From: Spisula solida | Taxonomy: Eukaryota > Mollusca > Bivalvia > Venerida > Mactridae | DNA length: 64,000 nucleotides | Direction of reading: 5' to 3' | NCBI GenBank assembly: GCA_947247005.1 | Contig: OX365947.1 | Location: forward strand, 37,280,760 to 37,344,759 | In this document: piece after piece, positions 34,001 through 45,010 of the stretch | Layout of the letters: every line of letters begins with the position of its first letter | How positions within the stretch are numbered: the first letter of the stretch is position 1 | Made by a program: the position numbers and the translations under genes | Notes under the pieces: generated by a model | What the model was told of the DNA's origin: nothing | Databases searched by the model: none | What the model saw: only the letters and a program-made list of their open reading frames with translations

Positions 34001-37000
34001 AGGTTTTAAACCTTTTTGCCTAGAGTGACTGGAAGTGGAATATTTGAAGAGGCATGTTTCGAGTGTTATTACTATTAGTCACTGGTGCAATGTGGAATGC
34101 TCAAGCCAACATTGGGTACTATCAACTGATGTAAATATTTTTTCACCAATGTGTCACATTTTTTGTCCGAAACCGGCTCAATTGCCTGGATAGGTTGCAG
34201 TTGAGTCGGTTTCGAGCAAAGACAGTAAACTTTAACCCAAAAAATATTAAGTGGCATGGATAATAAATTAATAATGCAAGAAACTTTACCGTTTGGAGAG
34301 CTAAATCAGATACTGAATACGTAGCGTCCACCCGTATGCGTCCACATCCACCACACGAATCTGAGGTGTGAATAGCACCACCCTGGCATACATATCTAGA
34401 CTTAACAGATATCCTCTTCTGATGCTTGCTTCTCAAACTCCGTAGTACATACGGTCTGAATATAAATGCAGAGTAACAGATAAGGGCTTAGTTCATTGGA
34501 TATTATATCCGTGATTTTCAATTTTGTTTGGGTTTTCACAAATTTTAATTTGGTATTTAATAAAACTCGCAGAGTAATGATCTTTTATGTACTATTTTTC
34601 ACTATAACACCATTTTCTATTGGGGTATTTCAGATTGCCTTTGCTCTTTCTTACTACCTCCTCTAAAAAATATCCGGTTTTTAAGAAAATTAATTGGGCA
34701 ATTACCCCCATACGCAGCTTATCTGTAGCCTTATTACAGTACATGTTTCACAGTATGTTGACTCACTGTACCCCCAAAACGGAAGTCGCTGATAACTAGG
34801 CGTTCAGAAAATAAATTGATCGTGTTTACCGTCTCGTATAGTTTGGATTTTATTAGTTTATTCCTTAGTATCGCATAAAGTAAGTGCACTGTTTTAGTTA
34901 CAATGAAGTCCATAAAATAATGTTTACGTAGATACCAAACATTCCTGATAAAAGCCCTTAAAACTTTATTTTCAAGTTAAATAACGATTAGATATTTGTT
35001 AGAGCTTGTAAAGAACCTACGCATTATTTGAAAAATAGTATATTTAGCGTTCACAAAGTCTTGAAACCTTTTCTGGATTGTAAATGAATGTATATCACAT
35101 CGATACACACAAACATTGCTCTATCATAACGGATAATTTTTTGAGGAAAATGTGTTTTTCTGGGACATGTATGCCGATTACACTGTACGACTAGTCGAAA
35201 CACGACTGACCCACTAGTCGCATTTTGTAAAATCTGGACTGTACGCATAGTCGCAAAAACTATAAGTCTGTTCAAGCGTATTTTAAACCTTGTATTTAAT
35301 GCTCTGACCTTGTTATGTGTTAACCAACGGTAGAAATTAGTCATGCACCAGTATCAATCCTACTGCTGCAATTTTTCTTCAAAGAAAATGTTTGAAACAT
35401 GACTGACCCATATGCCGATTACACTGTACGACTAGTCGAAACACGACTGACCCACTAGTCGCATTTTGTAAAATCTGGACTGTACGCTTAGTCGCAAAAA
35501 CTGTTTCTTCGACTAATAGACCCGAAGAATCGGTGACATATATGCGTCGGGTAATTACCTTGGGTAACTTAAACATGTAATTTTGGTTTAATATACGTAT
35601 AGACATGGTCCCTGTAAAAAGTGTGTTTGTTTACTGCAAGTAATTATGTGACGTTCCAGTAAAATAAATACTTAATAGGAGCAAGAGATGTTTATAAAAG
35701 TGTAATACACATAAGCCCCTATGACTTCCCGATAGTCAGGAATGTTTAAGGTTGAATGACAACTTTGACTTATTGACCTTGTTAAGTTATTGAACGGAAA
35801 CCATTTGACCTATTTTCATGTCATGTATAAGCAAAGTAATAAACCCCCTTCACAGATAGGAGGGGAATAAATACGTACAAATGGTGTCGAAATACTTGAT
35901 GTACTCCCGATGGAAATTAATGAGCTTCGGGAGGCATCGGGAACATGGTCCTCGTGGTCAATGGGAAGCTTCGGTGAAATCATGAGGCAATTTGAGAATC
36001 GGGAGGAATCGGGACGCATAGGGATAACTCCCGATATATGCCCGACTTTATGCGTCGGGATGTATTGCCGATGGACATCAGGAGGTTCGCCATTGTCTGA
36101 GGGAAGCTCCCCGATGTATCGGGGAAACTTTCGGAAGTCTTGAGACATTTAGTCAGCGTGTATCGATTTTTACTCGATGAACTCGCGATTTCATGTCGGG
36201 AATATCTCGAAGGCATCCCGAAGCTCGGGAATATCCCAGGGAGGCATTACCGAAGCATCGGGGATGCTTTCGCGATAAAAAGAATTCTGCGAGGCACCCC
36301 AGAGGTTTCCCCGACACATCGACGATGTTTCGCTAAAGTGTCAGAAACCTTCTTTGGAATTTTAACGTTTGGTGAATATTCGGCGATATTTCGACGACAA
36401 CTTCGCGGTTTCGGGATATAGTCCAAAATATAAGTTAATATTAATCGGGGATGATTCGGGGTTAACCGGGAGGCATCGGGGGGGGGGTGTAGGGGGGTAG
36501 GTGCGATTCCCGAAAGGTGGGAATTTGACACGCCGAATGAGTCCGGGTTCCGGAAATAGATATTGGCCGGATTTTAGATCCCGATATTGGTGTATTTATA
36601 CGCCGCAAAAAGCAGACAACCATTTCAAGACGATATCCCTCTGTGGAAATTTAGAAACAATTTTGGATCTAGGGAGGGCATTAAACCCAAAAAAGAAAAA
36701 TTGCCCTTGGTCTGCCCGCCGCCCCCTAGAACAGAATATGGAAAGGTGCAAAATGGGTCATTTTTAATGAAAATGATCAAAAGCTTAACTGTATGCCAGT
36801 CGAAATAAAGATGCAGTGCATAACTGATATTTATCATTTCAATGAGTACCTTGACAACGCTAATACGCATAAGCATTTGGTATTTGGATACTTGAATATT
36901 TTGTTGAATAGGCATACAGTGGTACTGCGACTAGGGGGACAGATGGATTTTCGAGTTTTCCAAATAGGCGTTCAGTGCATGAATCGAATGCATACTGGAT

Positions 37001-38827
37001 TAAACACTATTGCAACGATTCAGGGGGAAAATGCATCATTGCACGTATAAACTCATACGTATAGATTAATAATGAAACACCTAGAAGAAAATATTATTCG
37101 AATTTCCTTAGCATTTCATAAATAACGGGCATTTTATCGTGATTGAATCATCTTTCGCTTTAACCAGCTGTTTATTTTGAGAAAATACGTTTTCATTCTA
37201 AATGCTAATACCTAGTATAGGACTTTCTGTTAAAGAGGCGTTTATTTCACGCCGAAAAAATACATGCAAAAAGTATATTCAGTTCAAAAAGTCTGATAAA
37301 AACATTAAAAACTTACTGTTGACAGCTTTCCAAAATGAAACTGAACGCCTAGTTACCAGCGACTTCCGGTTGGGGGGTTCAGTGAGTCAACATACTGTGT
37401 GTTTGATAATATAACAGTATTTGTGACTGTTATTATGCATGGTTTATGATAATAATATTTGTGTAGGGTGAGTTGTAACGTTTTGGAACTTGTGTTCAGT
37501 CCATTTACCATTTGCATCATTATTAGCATAAAGATTTTAAAATATATCCAAAAAAAAAATCATACAATACAGTAAAATGATAATGTCCGATAATCCGATT
37601 TTCCGGTCATTTAAAAAAACCCACTAAAATTACGTGTATACATGTCAAATGATTTGATGTAAATGTATGCACCGTGTTTTATTATTTCATTTTAATGACC
37701 AGCTTATAAAGTGCTTGTTTATTTTGTTTTCATTCACCACCGTACCACAGGTAACTGTGTCATACTATCATTGAAAAAATAGTGTCAACTTGGTCAATTC
37801 TTTATCAATGATACAGTTACCTGTGTACTGTACTAGTCTTAAGATGAATTGACTGGTTACTTGAAAACTAACACTGTTGTGAATTTCAATTGGACCGTCA
37901 ATAGCTAGTCCACTACCAAAGTCTGAGTTACAAAAGATTTGGAAAAAGCTCTGTCCTAATCGGGACAATGTCGGTCTCTAAAACCGTCTTGGTAGAAGCG
38001 GTAAACTTACCGCTCGCCGTCATCATCTGATGCAGTAAATGTTGTATCTCCGAAATCAGGCACCGGTGGTGGTATAGCTAATCCCACTGAAAGTGTGACA
38101 AGGTAATATATGATCACTCTGACTAAGTCTTATTATATTTACATATTTGTCTTAGATCGGGTCAGATATAATAGTACACTCTATTCCACCAACTACTCGT
38201 ATTACATGCACCAAGGCAAAAGGTGTACAAATGCATTATTTTGGCCCGGTGATTTAAAAAACAACATATTCCTGTCCATCTGTCCTATATTTTTAATAAC
38301 CGAACACTGTCTTTCAAAAAATTAAGCATACATATCCCAATGTCCCTATTAATCGGTCGACAAATCTACTGAAAACATGTCATGTTTAGCCAAAAATATT
38401 ATTTTAGCCATTTTCATGACTTTTAATGACGTAAAACCTTCCCAAAAACTACGATGACTTTCTTGCTTCACAATTTGTACATATACATGTATAACAATAT
38501 GAAGAATTTTGGTTACTGTAAAACATGTAAATACAAAAGTGTAGTACGACTTCCATTGTCGTTTTCGGAAGGTTTTACGTGATTAAAAGCCATGAAAATG
38601 GCAATAAATAACATTTTGGTCCACATGCATTTGCATCAAAGTTCAACTAAGCGCGTGGTGGAAAAAATATACAGCCATTGCAGTATTGTTGTTATTGAAC
38701 TCCTTTTCCGCCACAACTATGATACAATTAAAGCTGTACAAACTCGTGTATCTAAAACTTGCTGATAGCGCTACCTACCTGCCATGAAAAACAGAAATAT
38801 TGCTGCAATACGCATTGTTTCAGCCAT
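27937..38827 (-). CDS. Secreted zinc metallopeptidase (HEFAH), nine-exon gene
   Basis: I assembled nine minus-strand exons: 38779-38827, 38011-38086, 34290-34455, 33156-33250, 32410-32489, 32050-32238, 29527-29735, 28819-28970 and 27937-28087. They total 1,167 nt, 388 residues plus stop, and all eight junction phases agree. Residues 1 to about 19 form a signal peptide (MAETMRIAAIFLFF), so the product is secreted. The middle has Cys-rich and polar segments. Residues 268-276 (LVHEFAHTV) hold the HExxH zinc site. TVEEYWAVG at 310-318 supplies a likely third ligand Glu, the gluzincin arrangement. Cys-rich ends (CAGSCHSSC; CSGNNFC) suggest disulphides. The substrate is unknown and I name no family with confidence. 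Every intron is GT-AG except intron 4, whose donor is missing, so the gene may be broken or allelic. Splice-site minisatellites flank exons 7 and 8. Confidence 0.8.
28272..28829 (-). repeat. Minisatellite of exon 8 donor sites (31-32 bp x 17)
   Basis: Each unit on the minus strand reads about ATGGATCT/GTAAGTAAAATG plus TCTACTTCC, that is, the last bases of exon 8 plus its 5' splice site. The first unit is the genuine exon 8 donor at 28813-28818. I count 17 donor hexamers: 13 GTAAGT, 2 GCAAGT (28434, 28624) and 2 GTTAGT (28530, 28719). The variants recur with a period of about 190 bp, so a six-unit block has itself been duplicated. The array fills the start of intron 8. Confidence 0.93.
28819..28970 (-). 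CDS. Metallopeptidase exon 8 (third zinc-ligand region)
   Basis: Acceptor ATTTTAG/G, phase 0, with donor GATCT/GTAAGT, phase 2. It encodes AAYNNAKSRGLWADYY, then TVEEYWAVGSSVYF, whose Glu pair is the likely third zinc ligand about 40 residues after HEFAH. The end (GTGNHMDL) continues into exon 9. Confidence 0.82.
29156..29280. mobile_element. Hairpin MITE with 7-bp target duplication, copy 2
   Basis: CACAGGCCTAAGAAA.. and ..TTTCTTAGGCCTGTG form arms of about 40 bp in intron 7. Both flanks read GAATAAT (29149-29155 and 29281-29287). Confidence 0.9.
29527..29735 (-). CDS. Metallopeptidase exon 7 (HEFAH active site)
   Basis: Acceptor TTTGATTTCAG/GT, phase 1, with donor AGCCAG/GTAACA, phase 0. 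It encodes CAGSCHSSCTFDGRKYD, then AGAGGQRTVILDDNILC, then NNILVHEFAHTVKNYGL. His270, Glu271 and His274 (model numbering) form the HExxH zinc and catalytic motif. The first 44 nt of this exon are the seed of the adjacent minisatellite. Confidence 0.87.
29692..30634 (-). repeat. Minisatellite of exon 7 acceptor sites (55-56 bp x 17)
   Basis: Each minus-strand unit is CTTTGATTTCAG followed by GTTGCGCTGGTTCCTGT.. to GATGGACGT, that is, the exon 7 acceptor plus the first 44 exon bases. The unit nearest the gene is the real exon start (29735). Of about 17 units, about 12 keep CAG/G at the junction, while five carry CTGG there and lose the AG. The exon-proximal half alternates two subtypes (period about 112 bp), and the distal half is nearly uniform. 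Open frames on both strands here are array artefacts. Confidence 0.93.
30641..30813. mobile_element. Short inverted-repeat element (TAGAACTTYGATGCCTC)
   Basis: TAGAACTTTGATGCCTCCAA at left, TTCGAGGCATCGAAGTTCTA at right. It lies just beyond the acceptor minisatellite in intron 6. Confidence 0.85.
30814..32049 (-). other. Remainder of intron 6
   Basis: It holds the Harbinger-like copy at about 31420-31640. About 36 bp at 31264-31304 (TTAAGTTGAGTGCTGCCTTC..) recur inverted at 28105-28142, just 5' of the exon 9 acceptor. No exon is seen. Confidence 0.5.
31424..31640. mobile_element. Harbinger-like MITE, copy 2
   Basis: AAGCCTAGGTCCCAATGAG and the shared core (GGGAAGCTTCGGGGAAGTCA; ATCGGGTGGTATCGGAAGAA). 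The right terminus is eroded after CCTCAGTG. Confidence 0.7.
32050..32238 (-). CDS. Metallopeptidase exon 6
   Basis: Acceptor GAGCATAG/GT, phase 1, with consensus donor TCTA/GTATGT, phase 1. It encodes ITFMYSDIPQGATIVSK, DVFCRLASRATVGIFTK and LTVYPEYYGV. The acceptor has almost no pyrimidine tract because a tRNA-like SINE sequence abuts it. Confidence 0.75.
32245..32335 (-). mobile_element. tRNA-like SINE fragment with internal (GT)n
   Basis: On the minus strand it reads GATAGCCTAGTAGTAGAACG (A-box like), a GT repeat and poly(G), then ATTCCCGGGTTCGAGC (B-box). It lies immediately upstream of the exon 6 acceptor. Confidence 0.55.
32410..32489 (-). CDS. Metallopeptidase exon 5
   Basis: Acceptor TTATTTCAG/G, phase 2, with donor ACGAGG/GTATGA, phase 1. 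It encodes SIMKPVFLTNNNHFRHLM and PDKIHHNEG. Only 80 nt, but both phases fit the neighbours. Confidence 0.75.
32600..32683 (-). pseudogene. tRNA-like sequence (SINE head) in intron 4
   Basis: The minus strand reads GCGGCCTAGCGGTAGGACGC (A-box), a GGATC/GATCC hairpin, then GGCTTCGATCCCCG (B-box). No full cloverleaf. Confidence 0.5.
33156..33250 (-). CDS. Metallopeptidase exon 4 (donor site missing)
   Basis: Acceptor GTGTTTCAG/G, phase 0, matches exon 3. It encodes VKNVMRGPERNRRNLYD and QQATINMIAHYDH. The length needed to join exon 5 (phase 2) ends at 33156, where the sequence reads CACAA/TTAGAA: TT replaces the expected GT, and the next in-frame codon is TAG (33152-33154). A mutated 5' splice site is the simplest reading. 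Exon assignment rests on phase and composition. Confidence 0.55.
33251..34289 (-). other. Intron 3, nothing recognised
   Basis: No repeats or exons that I can support. Confidence 0.4.
34290..34455 (-). CDS. Metallopeptidase exon 3
   Basis: Acceptor TATATTCAG/A, phase 2, with donor CAAACG/GTAAAG, phase 0. It encodes a basic stretch (RSKHQKRISVKSRY), a Cys-rich SDSCGGCGRIRVD segment and SVSDLALQT. This is likely the propeptide or N-terminal region. Confidence 0.75.
35169..35502. repeat. Direct repeat of about 92 bp, 241 bp apart
   Basis: ATGCCGATTACACTGTACGA..GTCGCAAAAACT occurs at 35169-35260 and 35410-35502 with one visible difference. Confidence 0.93.
35890..36540. repeat. Cryptic GCATCGGGA/CTCCCGAT repeat region
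   Basis: ACTCCCGATGGAAATTAATG and CCTCGTGGTCAATGGGAAGC link it to the Harbinger-like family. It goes on with degenerate CGGGAGGCATCGGG units and a poly(G) run at 36478-36487. Confidence 0.7.
38011..38086 (-). CDS. Metallopeptidase exon 2
   Basis: Acceptor CACTTTCAG/TG, phase 1, with consensus donor GAGCG/GTAAGT, phase 2. It encodes GLAIPPPVPDFGDTTF and ASDDDGER, following the signal peptide. Confidence 0.78.
38390..38619. mobile_element. Hairpin MITE in intron 1
   Basis: CCATTTTCATGACTTTTAAT and GACGTAAAACCTTCC in the left arm are mirrored by GGAAGGTTTTACGTGATTAA and AAGCCATGAAAATGG in the right arm (about 55 bp). A related fragment is at 59325-59380. Confidence 0.85.
38779..38827 (-). CDS. 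Metallopeptidase exon 1 (start and signal peptide)
   Basis: ATG at 38825-38827 opens MAETMRIAAIFLFFMA, a short N-region followed by a hydrophobic core. Donor GGCAG/GTAGGT, phase 1, joins exon 2. A TATA box lies about 45 nt upstream. A second ATG at codon 5 could also serve. Confidence 0.78.
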
Positions 38828-38870
38828 AATTGCTATTCAGTATATAATTACTGCGAAAACTGATCAGTCC

Positions 38871-38880
38871 TTTTATATAC
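38871..38880 (-). promoter_or_regulatory. TATA box of the metallopeptidase gene
   Basis: The minus strand reads GTATATAAAA followed by GG. It is spaced to start transcription near 38845, giving a 5' leader of only about 20 nt. Confidence 0.7.
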
Positions 38881-39482
38881 GCCAGTAGATTGAAACTTCG
38901 CATTAGTTTAAGGTGACCCGTTTTTATAGGTCACAATACATGCAGTGCCATAGTGCATTCACTGGTTTAAAACCGAGTTCACTATCACAATTTGACAAAG
39001 AATTATACATATGAACTTTTAGCATCAAATTTGAACTATACAATCCTATGGAAAGACAATTAATAGTAATTATCCGGAAGCTGTTAATGACTGGATATGC
39101 TTCTATGGTGTCATTTAAACAGAAGTGTTCAAGATATTCACTTCAATATAACCACAATAACCATGATTTAATGCTAGCACAATAGAATTTTATTCAAAAT
39201 TTGAGATGACCCACAGGCGCAAAAAATGGTATATTCTGTCAATATCATTTTGAAAACATCTTTGGACAAAATCTAGTTGTAAAATACAATCTAATAGAAA
39301 TTAGAGTGATCTATCTACAAATATCTTTGGGCATATTTCTGATTTTCGATGATTGTCCGGAATTCTAGAGATACCATTAGATATATCACGTGTTTTCTGT
39401 GGATGTATACATGTGGTTTGTCTGCTGAAATTGTAAATAATCTTTCTGAATTTGAGGAATTAAAGAATTCTCAGTACACATG

Positions 39483-39640
39483 CATAGGCACATGTCTTTA
39501 AATTATCTGATTGTACCGTATATAGAGAAAAGGTTGTGCAGCGGCCATGTTTAGCCGTAACGGATATGTTGTTACGAAAGCTGGTACCAAGTATTTCTAC
39601 AGATGTCACAGCAAAAATGGATGCAAGTTCCTGTGACGTC
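39483..39640. mobile_element. CATAGGC..GGTTGTGCAGC MITE, left part
   Basis: CATAGGCACATG..GAGAAAAGGTTGTGCAGCGG..AAAGCTGGTACC..GCAAGTTCCTGTGACGTCAT matches the full copy at 56176-56454. Confidence 0.8.
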
Positions 39641-39818
39641 ATTTTCGTTGCGACGTAGCACTAAGTGTATGAGGAACATTCGCTGAGTTCGGGCTATGGA
39701 TTCATCCCAAGTACAAGTTTACGGCGCGGAACTGAAATGTAGCGGCCGTTATCTCCCAAAAAGACGTACATTGTCCGTGCTAAAAGCACGCACGTTGGGT
39801 TGTGGCCGGGCCTATATA

Positions 39819-40646
39819 CACTCAATGACTTTAAAAACGCCTTACCTAATTCAATGCCCAATATCGCTCAAAGTATCTATGTTATTGCAATATAATTTTA
39901 CATGAGCATTAACTGATCTTTCGTATAAATCAGTTTAGTTTGTAATAAAATGTTGTCTCGTTATTTTCTAGGAATCCTGCAAGCGGACTCACCCTAAGCA
40001 AAAGTGTGGGATTTTCAATACCGGCTTAGGGCGCAATTTATCCTAATATGCGGGATCTTATTCGTCTATAACGTCCTAAAATGAACCTCCAGACAGATAT
40101 AAGATTTTCACAATAGTTTCTACGCGTGTTCAAATTAAAAAATAACCTGTCTTTTGTTTAAAGCAAGCATAAATAGTCGATAACAAAAGAATGGCCACGC
40201 AAACATTCAAAATCACCAAGTTTGAAGTTTTATTACTAAAATTGGGAAATTCAAAATCCCATCATGTTTAAATGTGGTAGGTTAGAGCGTGTTTAAAAGT
40301 AAACCAGCATTCTAAAAACTTGCATATGTTAAAATAAAGGGATAGAAAACGATTAACAAGTGTATTCGGTGATTTAGCGTGCCTGCACCATCTCACAAAT
40401 ATGAACTTATTAAGAGTATATGCCTCGCATAGTCTGTATTGAAAATCCCACACTTTTGCCTACGGTGAGTGTGCTTGCAGGATTCCTAGAAAATAATGAG
40501 ACAGCATTTTATTATAAACTAAACTGACATACACGTAGGAAAGATCACTCAATACACATATAAATAAAATTATAGTGCAATAACCTAAATACTTTGAGCG
40601 ATATTGGACTTTGAATTGGGTGAGGCGTTTTTAAAGTCCTTGAGTG
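39819..40646. mobile_element. 828-bp foldback element flanked by TA
   Basis: Arms of about 200 bp (39819-40015 and 40435-40646) are inverted copies: CACTCAATGACTTTAAAAAC..TGTGGGATTTTCAATAC. TA flanks both ends. The loop has no coding potential. It lies upstream of the metallopeptidase promoter. Confidence 0.88.
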
Positions 40647-43600
40647 TACTAGTAACTGATAACATAACTTTATGTCCTCATTTGACACACAATTTCTGGT
40701 TTCTAAAATTGTTTAACGCACTGCGATGGCATACATTCTCACATTTATGATGGCATACATTCTCACATTTATGTCAGTACGTGTACCCTTCAAAGGACAA
40801 TAGATAACGAGTTCCTGATTTTGAAAAAAGAAAATAACTTACAATTTGCGTTATCATAATTTTATACTTATTTAAAGGGTCGTCTGTTCTGACAGCAACT
40901 TATCTTGTCAACGATACTATAATTATATATTAGAAAAGCATCCATTATTGTTATCAAATATTAATATAATAATAATATTATCAAAACTAAAACCGAAACC
41001 GGTTTGTTGCTGATAAATTCGCCCTAAGTGAAGTGTACGTACATGTACTTACAATGTGCTTACAGGGTACGATCTCCGTGCGATTCTCACGTTCTTCATA
41101 TGGGGACCTTACTTACACGATGGTCCAGGTTTGAAACCCGACATAAAACCATACGAAACAATAAATACATAGAAGCAAGTATTTGGAGATTGATGGATGT
41201 GTTGATTAGAACATTATTGTTGTACATGATTTGTAATGTCATTTGGCAAATTATATCTTTTTTATATGATTGAATACAATTGATTGGTACATTTGATTTT
41301 ATATATTAGTTCATTTTCGTCTATATTTAACCTTGACAACAAAACGATTATGTAGAACGAGTTTATATTGATATTGTGGTCAGAGGTCATCTTTGACCCA
41401 TTTCACAATTTTATGCAATGTTTTATATGTTATGTTCCAAATAAATCTTGAAATCTTGAAAATCGTTTACTAGTAGATCTACAGTAGTTGGTTGTACTTA
41501 CTAATACGACGATAAATGTCGTGCTACATTTTCATCTCAATGACAAGGAGTGTTTTTCTACTAAATACTAAATAGTACTGAATTATCTCGAGATAGTTTG
41601 TGCCACTGCATTTAACCATGACGTGTCTTATCTTATAACACCATTCATACATTGAACAAACAATCAAAACTATTATTTCATTTTGAAACTACGTGTAATC
41701 ACAACCGTTTGTTAAATACATCCTCCAAGTTACGAATAATTGGTTGTACCCATCTATCCCCGAACATTCACTATCCTAAAGTAAATGTACACCCTGAAAG
41801 GGTTGTCAAAACAGTACATTTTTAGTATATATACACTTAACAAATCTTATTAGTGTGCACATGTTTTTCCCGTATAACTTTTTTATTTATGAATATTTTT
41901 GCAAGAAAGTTTGTATATATGCTATTGAATACAAGATTATATAAATTAATTAGGGGGTTCGCGCCCTAGCGCAGACTTTTGAAGTTGCCTTCATCGCGCG
42001 CTTTAATTCAATGTTTGCTAAAATCTCAGGCTTTTGCATGATTTTATTTTGGCAGGCCTGTAAATGAAGTTTTTTTCTTCGAAATTAAATACAGCGGATC
42101 ACTGAACCAGGAAACATTAAAACACGTAAAATGCACGAGAGATTTACGCGTATGTGCAAATTGTTTATGTAAATGGTCAATAAGAATTTAAGATATATCG
42201 TTACATTCAAAAAACACAAAAATATGCCATTTTTCACTTAACAACATGGTGGTTTTTAACTTTTAAAAATACAGTTTAAATGTTATGGTCAAATGGAGGT
42301 AACTCTTCCGAAATTGCGTTTTAATGCAAAAAGTGGGTAATTATAAACCTAAATTGGGCTTTATTCTTACCATTGATTTCTTTATTTCTGTCTCCGTGAT
42401 AAGAACATAGACTTGAACACAAATTTGATCGTTTTGTATGAGCACTATAAAAACGTTGTTTCCATGTTGGTCGCCTAGGTATAGCAACAGTTAATAATCG
42501 GTGTTTGTGTAAATAGTGTTTCCAAATATGCGTGGTATTCTATGTCTACAGTGACACTAAGCGTGGTGGTGGTACACTGAGGGTCCCACATATTATAAAG
42601 ATCATGTAATATATATTATAAACCCATGATAATATGGAAGGCGTTGACTAAACCTCGTCTACTGAGACCACCTCTTTGAATGTTGTTCTAATAGTTGATG
42701 TCGATCAAAAGATAATTTAACAAATTGGACAGGGAATGCAACAGAAATAGCAGTTCACGAAAGTCACAAAAACACACACAAAATACCACAGAACACAAGC
42801 ACACGCCGCAATAACCAACACAAAACTTAACAAGAAGAAAGTAAAACTAAACGGCAATAAAATCCTACTTTTGCGTGTCAATTTGTTCAATAAACTGTAA
42901 ATTATAATGTTTGGTTTATTTTGAGAGAATATTACGATTCGTATTACTCGAAAAAATCAGTATTACCTAAATGTACAGTTAGGTGACATGATAAGTGGGT
43001 GACCACCTTCAAAAAATGAAATAAAGTTGGTATTTACTCATCTGAATGACATATTAGAGATAAACGACCCTATGCATACTGTGTTAACTATCATTAAGTA
43101 AAATAATCAATTTTTAATAATAATAAAACCATCAAGCACATTATATCTATATACGTTACACATCTATGGTTGCTAAGCAATTCTATAACTAACGTCACTA
43201 ATAGTCAATGGATAGTTCACTTAATTTTAGTAAAACTATAATACTGCCACGATAACTCAAAACTACTTACATTGATAAATCAAAGTTGATCTTTAATAAA
43301 CAATATATTTTGCTTTTGAATAAAGTTTTATAGGCATTCTAAGATGGAAAAATCAAGCATTTGAATAAAGTTCTGACACATCTTATCACACAAATGACAA
43401 TATTTTCATGGAATACAACGAGAACGGTCTTTTTTCTTCAATAACTTCGATTGCTTAAAGCTTGTCATTTTAAAATAGGACATTTCTATAATAAACGAAA
43501 TCGTCTCAAATAATTGACAGTCATTCCTTTATTTTCTTGTATAATACAAAAACCTAAATATACATATATGCATGCAAAGACCTAAATTTATGTATATTTA

Positions 43601-45010
43601 GGTCTTTGTATAATAGAAAAATATCATTATGAATGTTTGTAACCAAAGTAACCAGAAAAAATGTAGAAGTCAAGAATTCTCACTGATGTTCTAAAATGTC
43701 CTAGAAACCAAAATATTGATGAATATAAATTACATGCAGGTTCAGATTATAATAACTAAATAAGGCTATTCTAGCATATGGTATCAGTATTGCCATACAA
43801 TTTCAAATGCATGAAAACAGTCAAATTATCCATGAATTTTGTAAGGTGGGAACCCATTTATGTCACCCGACTGTAAATCGGTGCCAAATGTCATTATTCC
43901 TGGTGCAAAGGGGAGTAACTGCTCGAAAGGAAAATACCGGATACCGGAATAATGGAATTTATCCGTTTTTATATTCGAAATGTTCCATTGTTATCGCTGT
44001 TCGTGTCGTGGAAACCGGATAACATTGACATGGATGGTTGATCTGTCATATTTACGTTCTTCTTTTCGCTTTCAGGTAACCCTTTAAATTTTACGGTGTA
44101 CCGTTAAGTGCGTTTTAAAGAACACTGTTATCTACTTGTGTAGGCATGATTTCATTGAATCATTTCATTTGACAAGAATCAAATAACAGGTTCGGATTTC
44201 TGCACTGTTCTCAAAAGTTTACCTTATTTGGAAAAATTAAAACTGCTTTTTATTGTTGCTTAAAATATGACCCATGTTTAGAAATGTTTTCTTTAATGTT
44301 TTTGGATGAATTAGGTTTGGTTTTAATTGACTGCACATGCATGTAATCCACATCAACAATGTCAATGTATAACAAACCCATTTTGGCCACTGGTCCGACA
44401 GGGCAAAAGTGCCAAATTTGTAAATAGGACAGTTACTGGTCCTCCAGAATTTTCACTGGTCCTTCTGGATTTTCACTGGTAGCAGACCAGTGTTACTGTT
44501 GGTATAGCAGTAAAATTTGTTGACCGAAAGTTGTGTCTTAAAAAACATTTGTATGTTGCCATCATGCATGTTTACGTGCTTGTATCGTCAGCTAGCCTGT
44601 CGCTGACACTCGATGAGTCGTAGGTATAAACTGCTTGAGTGCTTCTGGAAAACATTGTGTAAGTCTAAATATCATTGACAGACTACAGTTAATGACAGTC
44701 TTTGACAGAATGTTGCATATCTGCTTAAAATATGCCAATAGTGCCATGATGTTCTGTATCTTGAAAGTGTGGCACAGTATACAACACACTATAAAGAACG
44801 TAATTGATGTTTATTTGGTTGAGTAATCGTTTCCCTGTAATTTGTCAGTTAAATTGTCACGCCCAGTGCCGGCAGTGGTTTTGTTTGTGCATCACATGAA
44901 AATAGTGCCAATATGGAGTAATGACTAATGGGTTCAATTATTTTTTCGTGGAATACAACTAGTATTGTCCCATTTATTTTATTGATCTATACTCGAGCAA
45001 AATTTAAATA
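40647..45010. other. Long gene-free stretch
   Basis: Visible items are a 25-bp duplication at about 40727-40776 (ATGGCATACATTCTCACATT), a retroposon-type 3' end at about 41280-41460 (AAATAAATCTTGAAATCTTG), and a hairpin at about 43567-43615 (AAGACCTAAATnTATGTATA). No exon could be supported. Confidence 0.5.
41280..41460 (+). mobile_element. Retroposon 3' end
   Basis: The sequence ends AAATAAATCTTGAAATCTTG, the look of a LINE tail with a poly(A) signal followed by a short simple repeat. No coding part is attached. Confidence 0.45.

Larger units (their letters stand above)
34749..37399. mobile_element. 2.65-kb inverted-repeat transposon in intron 2
   Basis: Termini CACAGTATGTTGACTCACTG.. and the mirrored end match over about 59 bp with six mismatches. 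They are flanked by TGTTT at 34744-34748 and 37400-37404, a 5-bp duplication. No transposase frame is seen, so it is non-autonomous. It contains a 92-bp direct repeat (35169-35260 and 35410-35502, with CGACTAGTCG motifs) and a G-rich region (35890-36530) related to the Harbinger-like MITE core. Confidence 0.82.
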
